From Thermoplasmatota archaeon (GTDB lineage Archaea > Thermoplasmatota > E2 > DHVEG-1 > B18-G2): a DNA stretch of 64,000 nt. Where the stretch lies: contig JAPDJO010000029.1 in assembly GCA_029259115.1 (NCBI GenBank), forward strand, positions 1 through 64,000, read 5' to 3'. Shown piece by piece: positions 35,335 through 43,716 of this stretch. Positions within the stretch are counted from its first letter, which is position 1; each line of letters opens with the position of its first letter. The position numbers and the translations under genes were made by a program. The notes beneath the pieces were generated by a model. That model saw only the letters and a program-made list of their open reading frames with translations. It was not told where the DNA came from and made no database searches.

Positions 35335-36763
35335 GTTTGCAAGGTTCGATGAACCTCTGCTAAACAAGCTTCCCCAGAAAAAGGTAGAGATAGATGTTTA
35401 TCACCCTTCTATCCCAGATAAATTAAGGAGAAAACGTCCTCCAAACATACCAAATTTGGAAGAGCAACAGGTAGTTAGACATTTCTTTAGACTTAGTCAG
35501 ATGAATTATGGCATAGAAAATGGGATGTATCCTCTTGGCTCCTGCACAATGAAGTATAATCCAAAGATATGCGAAGATATAGCAAGTTGGAGAGAGTTTA
35601 CAGATATTCACCCATATCAGGATGAATCTACATTTCAAGGGACTCTCGAGATGCTTTATGAATTGGAAGCGATGCTAAAAGAGATAACCGGCATGGATGC
35701 ATTCTCTTTCCAGCCTGCTGCGGGTGCACATGGTGAATTTCTTGGGATGTTACTTGTTAGAGCGTATCACGAATTTAATGGAGATACTGACAGGAAAGAA
35801 GTGATAATTCCAGATACAGCTCACGGGACAAATCCAGCCTCAGCCAAGATGGCAGGATTCGATGTCATCGAGATACCCTCGAATAATGAAGGCACTGTGG
35901 ATCTAGAAGCTTTGAGAAAAGTTCTTTCAGATAAAACAGCAGCCCTGATGCTGACAAATCCGAATACCCTTGGTATATTTGAATCCGATATACTAGAAAT
36001 TGAGAAGATGGTTCACGATGCAGGTGCACTTCTCTACTACGATGGTGCAAATCTCAATGCAATCCTTGGAAAAGCTAGACCTGGAGATATGGGCTTCGAC
36101 ATAGTTCATCTCAATTTTCATAAGACTTTTGCTACCCCACATGGTGGTGGTGGACCTGGGGCTGGACCTGTTGGGGTAAAAGAGAGTCTTGAGAAGTTTT
36201 TGCCTGTGCCAAGGATAAAAAAGGATGGAAAGAGGTATGTTTTAGATTATGATAAACCTTATTCCATAGGGAAAATAAGAGATTTCTATGGAAATATAGA
36301 GGTTTGTATCAAAGCTTACGTTTATCTTTTGATGATGGGTAAAAGCCTGAAAGAGGTAGCAGAGATTTCTGTTTTAAATTCAAATTACATGAAGGAGAAG
36401 CTGAAAAAATCTGGTTTCTACGAGTTACCATATAAAGATCTAAGGAAACATGAGTTTGTCGTAAGTTGCGAGAAACTTCTAAGAGAGAAAGGGATAAGAG
36501 CGCTCGATGTGGCAAAGAGATTGCTTGATTATGGTATGCATCCTCCAACCATATACTTTCCCCTAATAGTCAAAGAGGCTCTTATGATAGAGCCTACAGA
36601 GACAGAAACCAAGGAAGATATAGATGCTTATGTTGATGCTCTCATATCTATAGCTAAGGAAGATCCGGAAGTAGTAAGATCAGCTCCGAGTAAAACGCCT
36701 GTTAAGAGGGTAGATGAAGCAAGCGCAGCAAAGAACCCAGTTTTAACTTGGAAGGACATCTAA
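35327..36763 (+). CDS. gcvPB: Glycine dehydrogenase (decarboxylating) subunit 2
   Basis: This 478-residue catalytic half of the split P-protein has QMNYGIENGMYPLGSCTMKY, DTAHGTNPASAKMAGF, ALMLTNPNTLGIFE and the PLP-binding lysine in HLNFHKTFATPHGGGGPG. The start codon is inside the end of gcvPA with a perfect GGAGGTG 4-5 nt upstream. The 3' end overlaps the opposite-strand PKD-domain gene by 62 nt, an unusually long antisense overlap. Confidence 0.97.
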   Translation: MYRFARFDEPLLNKLPQKKVEIDVYHPSIPDKLRRKRPPNIPNLEEQQVVRHFFRLSQMNYGIENGMYPLGSCTMKYNPKICEDIASWREFTDIHPYQDESTFQGTLEMLYELEAMLKEITGMDAFSFQPAAGAHGEFLGMLLVRAYHEFNGDTDRKEVIIPDTAHGTNPASAKMAGFDVIEIPSNNEGTVDLEALRKVLSDKTAALMLTNPNTLGIFESDILEIEKMVHDAGALLYYDGANLNAILGKARPGDMGFDIVHLNFHKTFATPHGGGGPGAGPVGVKESLEKFLPVPRIKKDGKRYVLDYDKPYSIGKIRDFYGNIEVCIKAYVYLLMMGKSLKEVAEISVLNSNYMKEKLKKSGFYELPYKDLRKHEFVVSCEKLLREKGIRALDVAKRLLDYGMHPPTIYFPLIVKEALMIEPTETETKEDIDAYVDALISIAKEDPEVVRSAPSKTPVKRVDEASAAKNPVLTWKDI

Positions 36764-37607
36764 TAGGAAACATCCATCGAAGGTAAGTGTTTCTGATTTC
36801 GCCACCATTGTCTATACTATCTCCACTATTTTCACCAACGTTTATCGTAAAGTGGGCAATCTCTATGTTTCCAATGGTTTTTGCAACGATTCTTATCCTA
36901 ATTGTGTACCTTCCTTCATCTCTGTATTTGTGGGAAATTTCTCCAGATTTGCTTACACTTTGAGGGCCTACTATGCTTCTGCTTCCGTCTCCCCAATCTA
37001 TGACATATGTTACATACTTAGGTAACTTGCTTTCTATATCTTGAGGTACAGGTTTTCCAAGTTTTGCACATACTACGCCAGCAATAACCAGATTGGAATA
37101 GTAGAGGTTTATCTGGAGGTTCTCTAAAATGCCGTATATCCCAAGGAACGCAAAGACATCCCAGTAAAAGATCTTGTCCATTTTTACAGGATACTCTAAT
37201 CTTCCACTTGCATCTTTCATAAAGGTCTTCATATCTAGATTCTTTCCCTCCTTGGCGCCTTGCATACGGTATACGCCAATCACTCCGACATCTGGAGGAG
37301 AGAAGAGATCATCTTCTATTAAATCCACGTTGTAATCCACGTGCATACTGAAATCTCCTGATACTGATTTCGTTATAACCCCTATGGTTCCTCCCATTAA
37401 CTTTGTTCCTTCTACACTAGCACTCACAAGTTTTCTATCTCCGTCTATAATTACTGATCCTATCTTTATCTCATCATCTCCTGTTGTTGGATTTGGTTTT
37501 ATATGATTGATAACTGAAGTGGACCTGTGATTTGCTCCCACAGAGAGTGTTGAAAAAACTAGTATGCATACTATAAAAACACCCAATATCCCCCTCATTT
37601 TTATCAT
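36702..37607 (-). CDS. Secreted protein with a PKD domain
   Basis: This 301-residue protein has an N-terminal signal peptide (GILGVFIVCILVFSTLSVGA), an N-terminal beta region and a PKD domain at about 190-255 (YVTYVIDWGDGSRS, ISHKYRDEGRYTIRIRIV). The last 20-25 residues lie antisense within gcvPB, so the natural C-terminus may have been lost and replaced by readthrough sequence. A TATA box (TTTATACAA, near 37627) places the transcript start at about the first ATG. Extracellular role inferred; binding partner unknown. Confidence 0.75.
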   Translation of the reverse strand: MIKMRGILGVFIVCILVFSTLSVGANHRSTSVINHIKPNPTTGDDEIKIGSVIIDGDRKLVSASVEGTKLMGGTIGVITKSVSGDFSMHVDYNVDLIEDDLFSPPDVGVIGVYRMQGAKEGKNLDMKTFMKDASGRLEYPVKMDKIFYWDVFAFLGIYGILENLQINLYYSNLVIAGVVCAKLGKPVPQDIESKLPKYVTYVIDWGDGSRSIVGPQSVSKSGEISHKYRDEGRYTIRIRIVAKTIGNIEIAHFTINVGENSGDSIDNGGEIRNTYLRWMFPIRCPSKLKLGSLLRLLHLPS

Positions 37608-37712
37608 AAATCCAATAATTTTACTTGTATAAATATTTAATCCTTCTTATCTTAGAAGATGCACTACGAAAACATTTAATTACTGGATAAATCTTACATG
37701 TTAAGGAATAAC

Positions 37713-39083
37713 ATGGGGGAAATATCGTTTGATGAGTATATTAAAAAGTTTGACAGACTGGAATCCAGATATATACCTCCTAAAGAGGAGTGGCTACCTC
37801 CTGATGAGGCTCTATATGGAGTGAAAGATATATATAGAGTTCCCCTAGAGAAGGCAAAGAAGCTGAGATTTAAAGCCATAAAATACACATTTAAGCATCA
37901 CTACGAAAATAATAAGTTTTATAGAAACCTCTGTAAAGAGAAAAACGTATCCCCAGATGATATCAAAAGCGAGGAAGATTTTCTGAAGATACCTCTCTTA
38001 CCTGATAAATTCTTCAAGAATTATCCTGAGGGAAAGGAGTTCGCATTCTGGATAGCAAATATATATACAGGCGATTTACCCAGCATTTTCATAAAGAAAA
38101 AGAACCCAAAGATAGATGATATAATAAGGGAGTTTAACAGAAAAGGATTGAGAATAGCATACAGCAGCGGAACAAGCGGAAGGCACACGTTCATACCAAG
38201 GGATGAAAGAACGTTTAATAGAGCCGTCTATGGTGGAGCGAAAGGATTTGTATCAATGGCCTATCCAAGATGGGATTTTGATAAAATCCATGGGTATCTC
38301 TCCTTGTATGCAAGAAATATAAACTTATTTGCAGGAATGATGGGAGGCATTTTTACTGATATGCTGAAATACATTGACTATGGATTTGTTTTGAATATAG
38401 AGGTAACAACAGATATACTACAAGCTGCGATGAGAGGAAGGAGGAACATTCTCATAAGATTAGCATCGCTTTACATAGACTGGAGGAGAACTAGGAAGTT
38501 TATAGAGTGGTTGAAGGAGAGAGATAGGGATAAAGACGATATCGCTCTACTTGGAGCACCATTCTTCCTGAACCATATCATGAGTCTGTTGGAGAAGAAA
38601 GGACTATCTTTTGATTTCGGAGATAAAAGCTTTGTTGTTACCGGCGGCGGCTGGAAAATCAGAGAAAATGTAAGAATAACAACCAAAGAGTTTAGGGATA
38701 GAGTGGAGAAGGTTTTGGGTATACCTCATACCAATTGTTTAGACGCTTACGGAATGGTAGAAGGTAATGGCTTTATGTTCCACTGTCCAGAGGGGCATTA
38801 CTTACATATACCCTACTCGTATTACTACCCAATAATCATTGGTAAGGATGGAGAGCCTGCTGGATATGGAGAGACTGGAAGATTTGCATTTCTGGATGCT
38901 CTCGCTACTAGTTACCCAGGATTCATAATCTCAGGTGACGAAGTCAAACTTCTAGAGCACTGTCCAGTCTGTGATAGACCTGGTCCGGTTTTAGAGCCTG
39001 AGATAAAAAGAGCAAAAGGAGAAGAGGTAAGAGGTTGTGCTGAAGAGGTAAGAAGGATGTTGTCCATAGGTTCAGGTGATTAA
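37713..39083 (+). CDS. LuxE-like adenylate-forming enzyme, paralog 1
   Basis: I choose ATG 37713 (MGEISFDEYIKKFD), because its paralogs begin at this point; ATG 37698 is 5 codons longer. The protein has 456 residues. It has a LuxE-like N-terminus (LRFKAIKYTFKHHYENNKFY), the nucleotide-binding loop AYSSGTSGRHTFIPRDE, a TGGGWKI motif and DAYGMVEGNG, and an adenylate-enzyme-like GETGRFAFLD. A conserved C-terminal block contains CPVCDRPGPVLEPEIKRAKG and a later Cys. LuxE and its relatives activate fatty acids as acyl-AMP and transfer them to a cysteine; the substrate here is unknown. The first of three paralogs in a 6-kb cluster. Confidence 0.82.
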   Translation: MGEISFDEYIKKFDRLESRYIPPKEEWLPPDEALYGVKDIYRVPLEKAKKLRFKAIKYTFKHHYENNKFYRNLCKEKNVSPDDIKSEEDFLKIPLLPDKFFKNYPEGKEFAFWIANIYTGDLPSIFIKKKNPKIDDIIREFNRKGLRIAYSSGTSGRHTFIPRDERTFNRAVYGGAKGFVSMAYPRWDFDKIHGYLSLYARNINLFAGMMGGIFTDMLKYIDYGFVLNIEVTTDILQAAMRGRRNILIRLASLYIDWRRTRKFIEWLKERDRDKDDIALLGAPFFLNHIMSLLEKKGLSFDFGDKSFVVTGGGWKIRENVRITTKEFRDRVEKVLGIPHTNCLDAYGMVEGNGFMFHCPEGHYLHIPYSYYYPIIIGKDGEPAGYGETGRFAFLDALATSYPGFIISGDEVKLLEHCPVCDRPGPVLEPEIKRAKGEEVRGCAEEVRRMLSIGSGD

Positions 39084-39084
39084 A

Positions 39085-40068
39085 ATGGAAGATGACATGG
39101 AAGAGGTTGTTTCAAAAAAACTAAAGCTGATAATGTTCAAAGGAATGATAGCTCTGGGATGGGTTCTTTTGACTAATATAGGAACATTCAGAAGAATGGG
39201 TAAAGTTGCGAAGGAAGTGAAATACGTTAGACCTCCAAGGAGGTATGATATTCCTAAATACAAAGAAGGAATGAAGGTTTGCGAGTCTGATGAAAAATAT
39301 CTCAGACCCACTCCTTACTGCAACTATAGAGTACCAGAGATAATAGCTCTAGCTAATGAGCTTGGAGCATTCAAAAAATCAGACTACGAGTATGCCAAAT
39401 CAGTATTCGAATTTGTTAAGAGGAACATTATCTTGGAATTTCTACCAATGGATGATGCTAGAGATACTCTTCTAAGAGGTACAGGGACATGCATCCATAA
39501 AATCTCTTTGTTCATCGCTCTATGCAGAGCTGCAGGCATAAAGGCCAGATATAAATTGTATGCACCAATAATGACGCAAGCCTGGTATGATCATCTGATA
39601 GGAGCTGATCCTCTGGCTCAGCAGTGGTATAATGCTATGGGATACTTCTTACTACATGGTGAAGGAGAAGTTTACATAGATGGAAAATGGATAGTAGCTG
39701 ATGTAGGTCCAACTCCAGAAAGGCAGGCAGCACAGGGGATACCTATAACAAAATTCGGGGAAGATTCAATCGGAACTTGGTTTTATGCAGTGCCTAACAC
39801 TATAACAAAAGTAGAATCCATAACCTCTCTAGGTTTAGGAGGAAAAATGACGAGACCTCTCTTAAGAGTTTTCATGAATAAAATAGCAAAAGTACCTCTT
39901 GCTAGACTGAATAACAGTATTCTCGAGCAAATAGAGAGAGGAAAAAAGATATTAGAAGAAATGGGTGAAGAAGAATATGATAAAAAAGCAAGAGAGAAAT
40001 ACAAACCAATGATGTTAAAGCCAGAATTGTTGGAAAGAAAACCTGGATTAAGATTTAAAGGAGAGTGA
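39085..40068 (+). CDS. Transglutaminase-like cysteine enzyme
   Basis: The ATG is preceded by GGTGAT, and the start lies 1 nt after the LuxE-like stop. The 327-residue protein has a predicted hydrophobic segment near residues 13-30, then a transglutaminase-like core: catalytic Cys in RGTGTCIHKISLFIALCRAAGIKARY (near residue 135), His in LLHGEGEVYIDGKW and Asp in VADVGPTPE. Such enzymes are often peptidases or amidases rather than cross-linkers. It is sandwiched between two LuxE-like genes and is surely co-transcribed, so its substrate may be the product of those ligases. This is inference. Confidence 0.82.
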   Translation: MEDDMEEVVSKKLKLIMFKGMIALGWVLLTNIGTFRRMGKVAKEVKYVRPPRRYDIPKYKEGMKVCESDEKYLRPTPYCNYRVPEIIALANELGAFKKSDYEYAKSVFEFVKRNIILEFLPMDDARDTLLRGTGTCIHKISLFIALCRAAGIKARYKLYAPIMTQAWYDHLIGADPLAQQWYNAMGYFLLHGEGEVYIDGKWIVADVGPTPERQAAQGIPITKFGEDSIGTWFYAVPNTITKVESITSLGLGGKMTRPLLRVFMNKIAKVPLARLNNSILEQIERGKKILEEMGEEEYDKKAREKYKPMMLKPELLERKPGLRFKGE

Positions 40069-40072
40069 TACC

Positions 40073-41449
40073 ATGAAAGATTTTGATGAGTATATTGAGA
40101 AATTTGAAAAAATCATGAAGAAATATAAGATACCAAGATCGAAATGGACACCACAAGATGAGGTTGTATACTCCCCAAAAGATCCTTTTAGAGTACCACC
40201 AAAGGAGGCGGAAGAATTAAGATTCAAAGCCCTGAAATACTCTTTTGCACATCACTATAAGAACAATACATTTTACAACAAACTATGTAAAGAAAAAGGG
40301 ATCAAACCGGATGACATAAAGAAACCGTCTGATCTTACCAAAATACCTCTCATACCAGATAAATTTTTCAAGGATTATCCAGAGGATGGTAAATCCTTTG
40401 CCATGTGGTTGAGCAATATTTATACAGGAAAACTTCCAGAGATCTACATCAAAAAGAGAAATCCAAAGACAGAGGATGTTATAGATGACTTCAACACCTC
40501 GGGTCTAACAGTTACATTGAGTAGTGGAACGAGTGGAAGACACACGTTCATACCAAGAGATGCCGATACAATAAGGAGAGCAAGCTACTCAATAGCAAAG
40601 AATGTAGTTTCGATGCTCTATCCTTTTTGGGAATACAATATGACAATGTATAAACAAACAGATCCATCTGGAACAAATCTCTGGGTTGGAAAATCTGGAG
40701 CAGTTATTACAGAGATAGTAAAAGAGGCAAGGGTAGGAACAAAAATAAAGATAACTCCAAAGATGGTTAGATTGAGTATGGGAGGAGCAAGAAATTTCAT
40801 AGAGAGAATTGAGAGCAAAATTATTAGATCGATTGCTAAGAGACACAGGGAGAAAATGATTGATGATTTTATAAATCTGTTAGAAGAAATGGAAAAGAGG
40901 GGGACAAAACTAGGTCTTATAGTTCAACCTTCTTTCATGAACATGATCATGAAAGTTCTAGAGAGGAGGGGACTAAGTTTTGACTTCAGTGAAAATGGAG
41001 CAATGTTGACAGGCGGTGGCTGGAAAATAAGTGAGAACGAAAGGATACCACACAAGGAGTACAGGGAGAGAGTAGGAAAGTATCTTTCTATACCAGAGGA
41101 AAGAATACTGGATGTCTATGGAATGGTTGAATGCAATACCGGAATGATACAATGCCCTGAAGGACATTACCTGCATATTCCCTACACTCAAATATATCCG
41201 ATGGTACTTGATGAAAATCTAGAACCCAAAGGATATGGAGAAGTCGGTAGATTTGCATTTTTGGAAGTCACAGCAAGCAGCTATCCGAGCTTCATAATAA
41301 CAGGTGACGAAGTCAAACTTCTAGAGCACTGCCCAGTCTGTGATAGACCTGGTCCGGTTCTAGAGCCTGAGATAAAGAGAGCAAAGGGAGAAGAGGTAAG
41401 AGGTTGTGCTGAAGAGATGAGGAGATTATTCTCTATTAGTGAGGATTGA
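40073..41449 (+). CDS. LuxE-like adenylate-forming enzyme, paralog 2
   Basis: This 458-residue protein has the same layout as paralog 1: DFDEYIEKFEKIMKKYK, LRFKALKYSFAHHYKNNTFY, the loop LSSGTSGRHTFIPRD, a LTGGGWKISEN motif, DVYGMVECNTG and the Cys-rich C-terminal block. GTGATACC precedes the ATG 4 nt after the transglutaminase stop. The middle third (about residues 190-290) is the most divergent part between the paralogs and is likely the substrate-recognition region. The 3' end overlaps the opposite-strand TauE-like gene by 14 nt. Confidence 0.82.
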   Translation: MKDFDEYIEKFEKIMKKYKIPRSKWTPQDEVVYSPKDPFRVPPKEAEELRFKALKYSFAHHYKNNTFYNKLCKEKGIKPDDIKKPSDLTKIPLIPDKFFKDYPEDGKSFAMWLSNIYTGKLPEIYIKKRNPKTEDVIDDFNTSGLTVTLSSGTSGRHTFIPRDADTIRRASYSIAKNVVSMLYPFWEYNMTMYKQTDPSGTNLWVGKSGAVITEIVKEARVGTKIKITPKMVRLSMGGARNFIERIESKIIRSIAKRHREKMIDDFINLLEEMEKRGTKLGLIVQPSFMNMIMKVLERRGLSFDFSENGAMLTGGGWKISENERIPHKEYRERVGKYLSIPEERILDVYGMVECNTGMIQCPEGHYLHIPYTQIYPMVLDENLEPKGYGEVGRFAFLEVTASSYPSFIITGDEVKLLEHCPVCDRPGPVLEPEIKRAKGEEVRGCAEEMRRLFSISED

Positions 41450-42239
41450 TACTGAGAAATTCTAAAGATATCATAAATATCCCTAGAACTGCAAGTAGAA
41501 CAGATATCGCTTTCATTAGTATATCTTCTGGAGAGGCATTTGCAAATTTGGCACTCAGATTTCCGCTTATTGCTGCTCCTATTCCAACAACTAATCCGCT
41601 GATTAAATCTACATTCCCATACATGGCATGAGCGAATGTAGCGAATAGAGCTGTTAGTGCCATGAGGAATGCTGCACCTCCAACAGCTTTATGCAACGGT
41701 AAATTAAAAACTAATAACAAGATAACAAAAAACCATATACCTCCAGTCGCACCGAATATGCTTGCTATCACACCTACCCACAGACCGATGCCAATTCCTA
41801 TAATTAATTTCAGATTTCTACTCTTTACGTTAAATATCGCACCAAATCTCTTCACCACCTCTTCCCTATCAAAGCCTTTCCTCCAGAGATATACACTCAT
41901 GAAAATTAAAACTATGCCGAATAAACCCCTAAGTTGAGCTTCTGGAGTTTTGAATGCTAATAATGCCCCTATCTGTGAACCTGGTATAGCTCCAAGAATG
42001 AGCCATATACAGGGTTGAAAATCTATATTCCTATTTCTGTAGTACACAGATGATACAACAGATGAGGCTATGAAGCTAGCAAGAAGCGTTGTCCCTATCG
42101 ATTCGTGAATCGAAAAACCTAAAAGAAGATAGAGCAAAGATATCATCACCACTGCGCCGCTGGCTCCGACTAAACCTATTATAATTCCCGCAAAAGAACC
42201 TATTCCAAGCATTATCGCTAAATCCATTGCAGATATCAT
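41436..42239 (-). CDS. Sulfite exporter TauE/SafE-family permease
   Basis: This 267-residue membrane protein has about eight helices and two repeats. It shows the family's glycine motifs (SFAGIIIGLVGASGAVVMISLL, SIHESIGTTLLASFIASSV, GAIPGSQIGALLAFKTPEAQLRGLFGIVL, GVIASIFGATGGIWFFVILLLVFNLPLHKAVGGA). Members export sulfur anions or related small acids. It is on the opposite strand inside the LuxE-like cluster, between paralogs 2 and 3. Confidence 0.85.
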   Translation of the reverse strand: MISAMDLAIMLGIGSFAGIIIGLVGASGAVVMISLLYLLLGFSIHESIGTTLLASFIASSVVSSVYYRNRNIDFQPCIWLILGAIPGSQIGALLAFKTPEAQLRGLFGIVLIFMSVYLWRKGFDREEVVKRFGAIFNVKSRNLKLIIGIGIGLWVGVIASIFGATGGIWFFVILLLVFNLPLHKAVGGAAFLMALTALFATFAHAMYGNVDLISGLVVGIGAAISGNLSAKFANASPEDILMKAISVLLAVLGIFMISLEFLSINPH

Positions 42240-42324
42240 TTTGCTGCAAGGTATCTCTATGGATGTTTAAAGAGGTTTGCAAGGTGGAAACTAATATAAA
42301 ATGCATGTGTTTTACTGTAAGGAA

Positions 42325-43716
42325 ATGGTATCATTTGATGAGTATATCAGAAAACTTGATGAAAGACTCGAAAAATATATACCTCCAAAAAAAGAATGGG
42401 GTCCTCCAGAACACGCTGTTTACGGAGTGAAAGATTTATACAATGTACCTCTGAAGAAGGCAAAAGAATTGCAATTTAAAGCCATAAAATACCAGTTCAA
42501 AAGACACTACGAAAAAAATAAATTTTATAGAGAATTCTGTAGGGGTCAAGATATTGAACCTGAAAACATCAAGAAGTATGAGGATTTGGATAAAATTCCT
42601 CTTTTGCAGGACAAATTCTTTAAAGATTATCCAGAAGGAAGGGACTTTGCCGTCTGGTTAAGTAATACATTTACTGGAGATCTTCCAACTATAAGAATAA
42701 GAGAAAAGCACCCGACATACGATGATGTAATAAAGGCATTCAACTCAGCAGGTCTTGCTATATCTCATAGTAGTGGAACAAGCGGGAGACATACGTTTAT
42801 TCCGAGAGATAAAAAGACTTTTGATATAGCAGAGTATGCCCTTGCAAAAGCTATCGTATCAATGGTATATCCGCTATGGGAATATGATATTTCTGCATAT
42901 CTATTGATGCCGAATCCATTTAAAACAACCTTATTTGCTGGAAAGGTGTGTGGAGTCCTTTATGATGCTGTGAAAGATGTTACTTCTGCTATAGATAGAG
43001 AGATAACAACTGAGACAATAAGACTTCTAATGTCAGGAAGAGGAATAAAAGCCTCATTTATCAGATTGGCAGCAGCTATAAGTGGAAAAAAGATAATCAA
43101 AAACATAGTAAAATGGTTAGAAGAGAAAGAAAAAAAGAAAGGCAAGATTGCCTTCGTTGGTGCCCCTTATATATTGCATGAGGTCATAGAATATCTTAAA
43201 AGGGAAGGGAAAACTTTCGATTTCTCTGACAGAGGAGGAGTAGTAACTGGTGGCGGCTGGAAGATACATGAAAATAGAAGGCTGCCTGTCGAAGATTTCA
43301 TAAAGGAAGTTAATGAGACCCTTGGAATAAAGGAAGAACATTGTTTAGATGTCTATGCTATGGTTGAGGGTAATGGTATAATGACTCATTGCCCAGAGGG
43401 GCATTATCTACATATCCCCATAACATATCTACATCCAATGGTCATAGACAAGGATATGAATCCTGTAGATTACGAAGAATATGGCAGATTCGCCTTTCTG
43501 GATGGAACAGCTTATAGTTATCCAGGTTTTATTGTTAGCGGAGACAGAGTTAGAATGCTTGAGAGATGTCCAGTCTGTGATAGACCTGGTCCGGTTCTAG
43601 AGCCTGAGATAAAGAGAGCAAAAGGAGAAGAGGTAAGAGGTTGTGCTGAAGAGGTAAGGAGAATGTTGACAATGGATGTTGGTAGAGATCAGGGGGTGTT
43701 TGTTTGGAAAAGATAA
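42325..43716 (+). CDS. LuxE-like adenylate-forming enzyme, paralog 3
   Basis: I choose ATG 42325 (MVSFDEYIRKLD) rather than 42301, because a TATA box (CTAATATAAAATG, about 42290-42302) predicts a leaderless start near 42320. The 463-residue protein has the same motifs as its paralogs: LQFKAIKYQFKRHYEKNKFY, SHSSGTSGRHTFIPRDK, VTGGGWKIHENR, DVYAMVEGNG, and the C-terminal CPVCDRPGPVLEPEIKRAKG block, followed by a unique tail (TMDVGRDQGVFVWKR). It overlaps the NRAMP-like transporter gene, suggesting co-transcription. Confidence 0.82.
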   Translation: MVSFDEYIRKLDERLEKYIPPKKEWGPPEHAVYGVKDLYNVPLKKAKELQFKAIKYQFKRHYEKNKFYREFCRGQDIEPENIKKYEDLDKIPLLQDKFFKDYPEGRDFAVWLSNTFTGDLPTIRIREKHPTYDDVIKAFNSAGLAISHSSGTSGRHTFIPRDKKTFDIAEYALAKAIVSMVYPLWEYDISAYLLMPNPFKTTLFAGKVCGVLYDAVKDVTSAIDREITTETIRLLMSGRGIKASFIRLAAAISGKKIIKNIVKWLEEKEKKKGKIAFVGAPYILHEVIEYLKREGKTFDFSDRGGVVTGGGWKIHENRRLPVEDFIKEVNETLGIKEEHCLDVYAMVEGNGIMTHCPEGHYLHIPITYLHPMVIDKDMNPVDYEEYGRFAFLDGTAYSYPGFIVSGDRVRMLERCPVCDRPGPVLEPEIKRAKGEEVRGCAEEVRRMLTMDVGRDQGVFVWKR

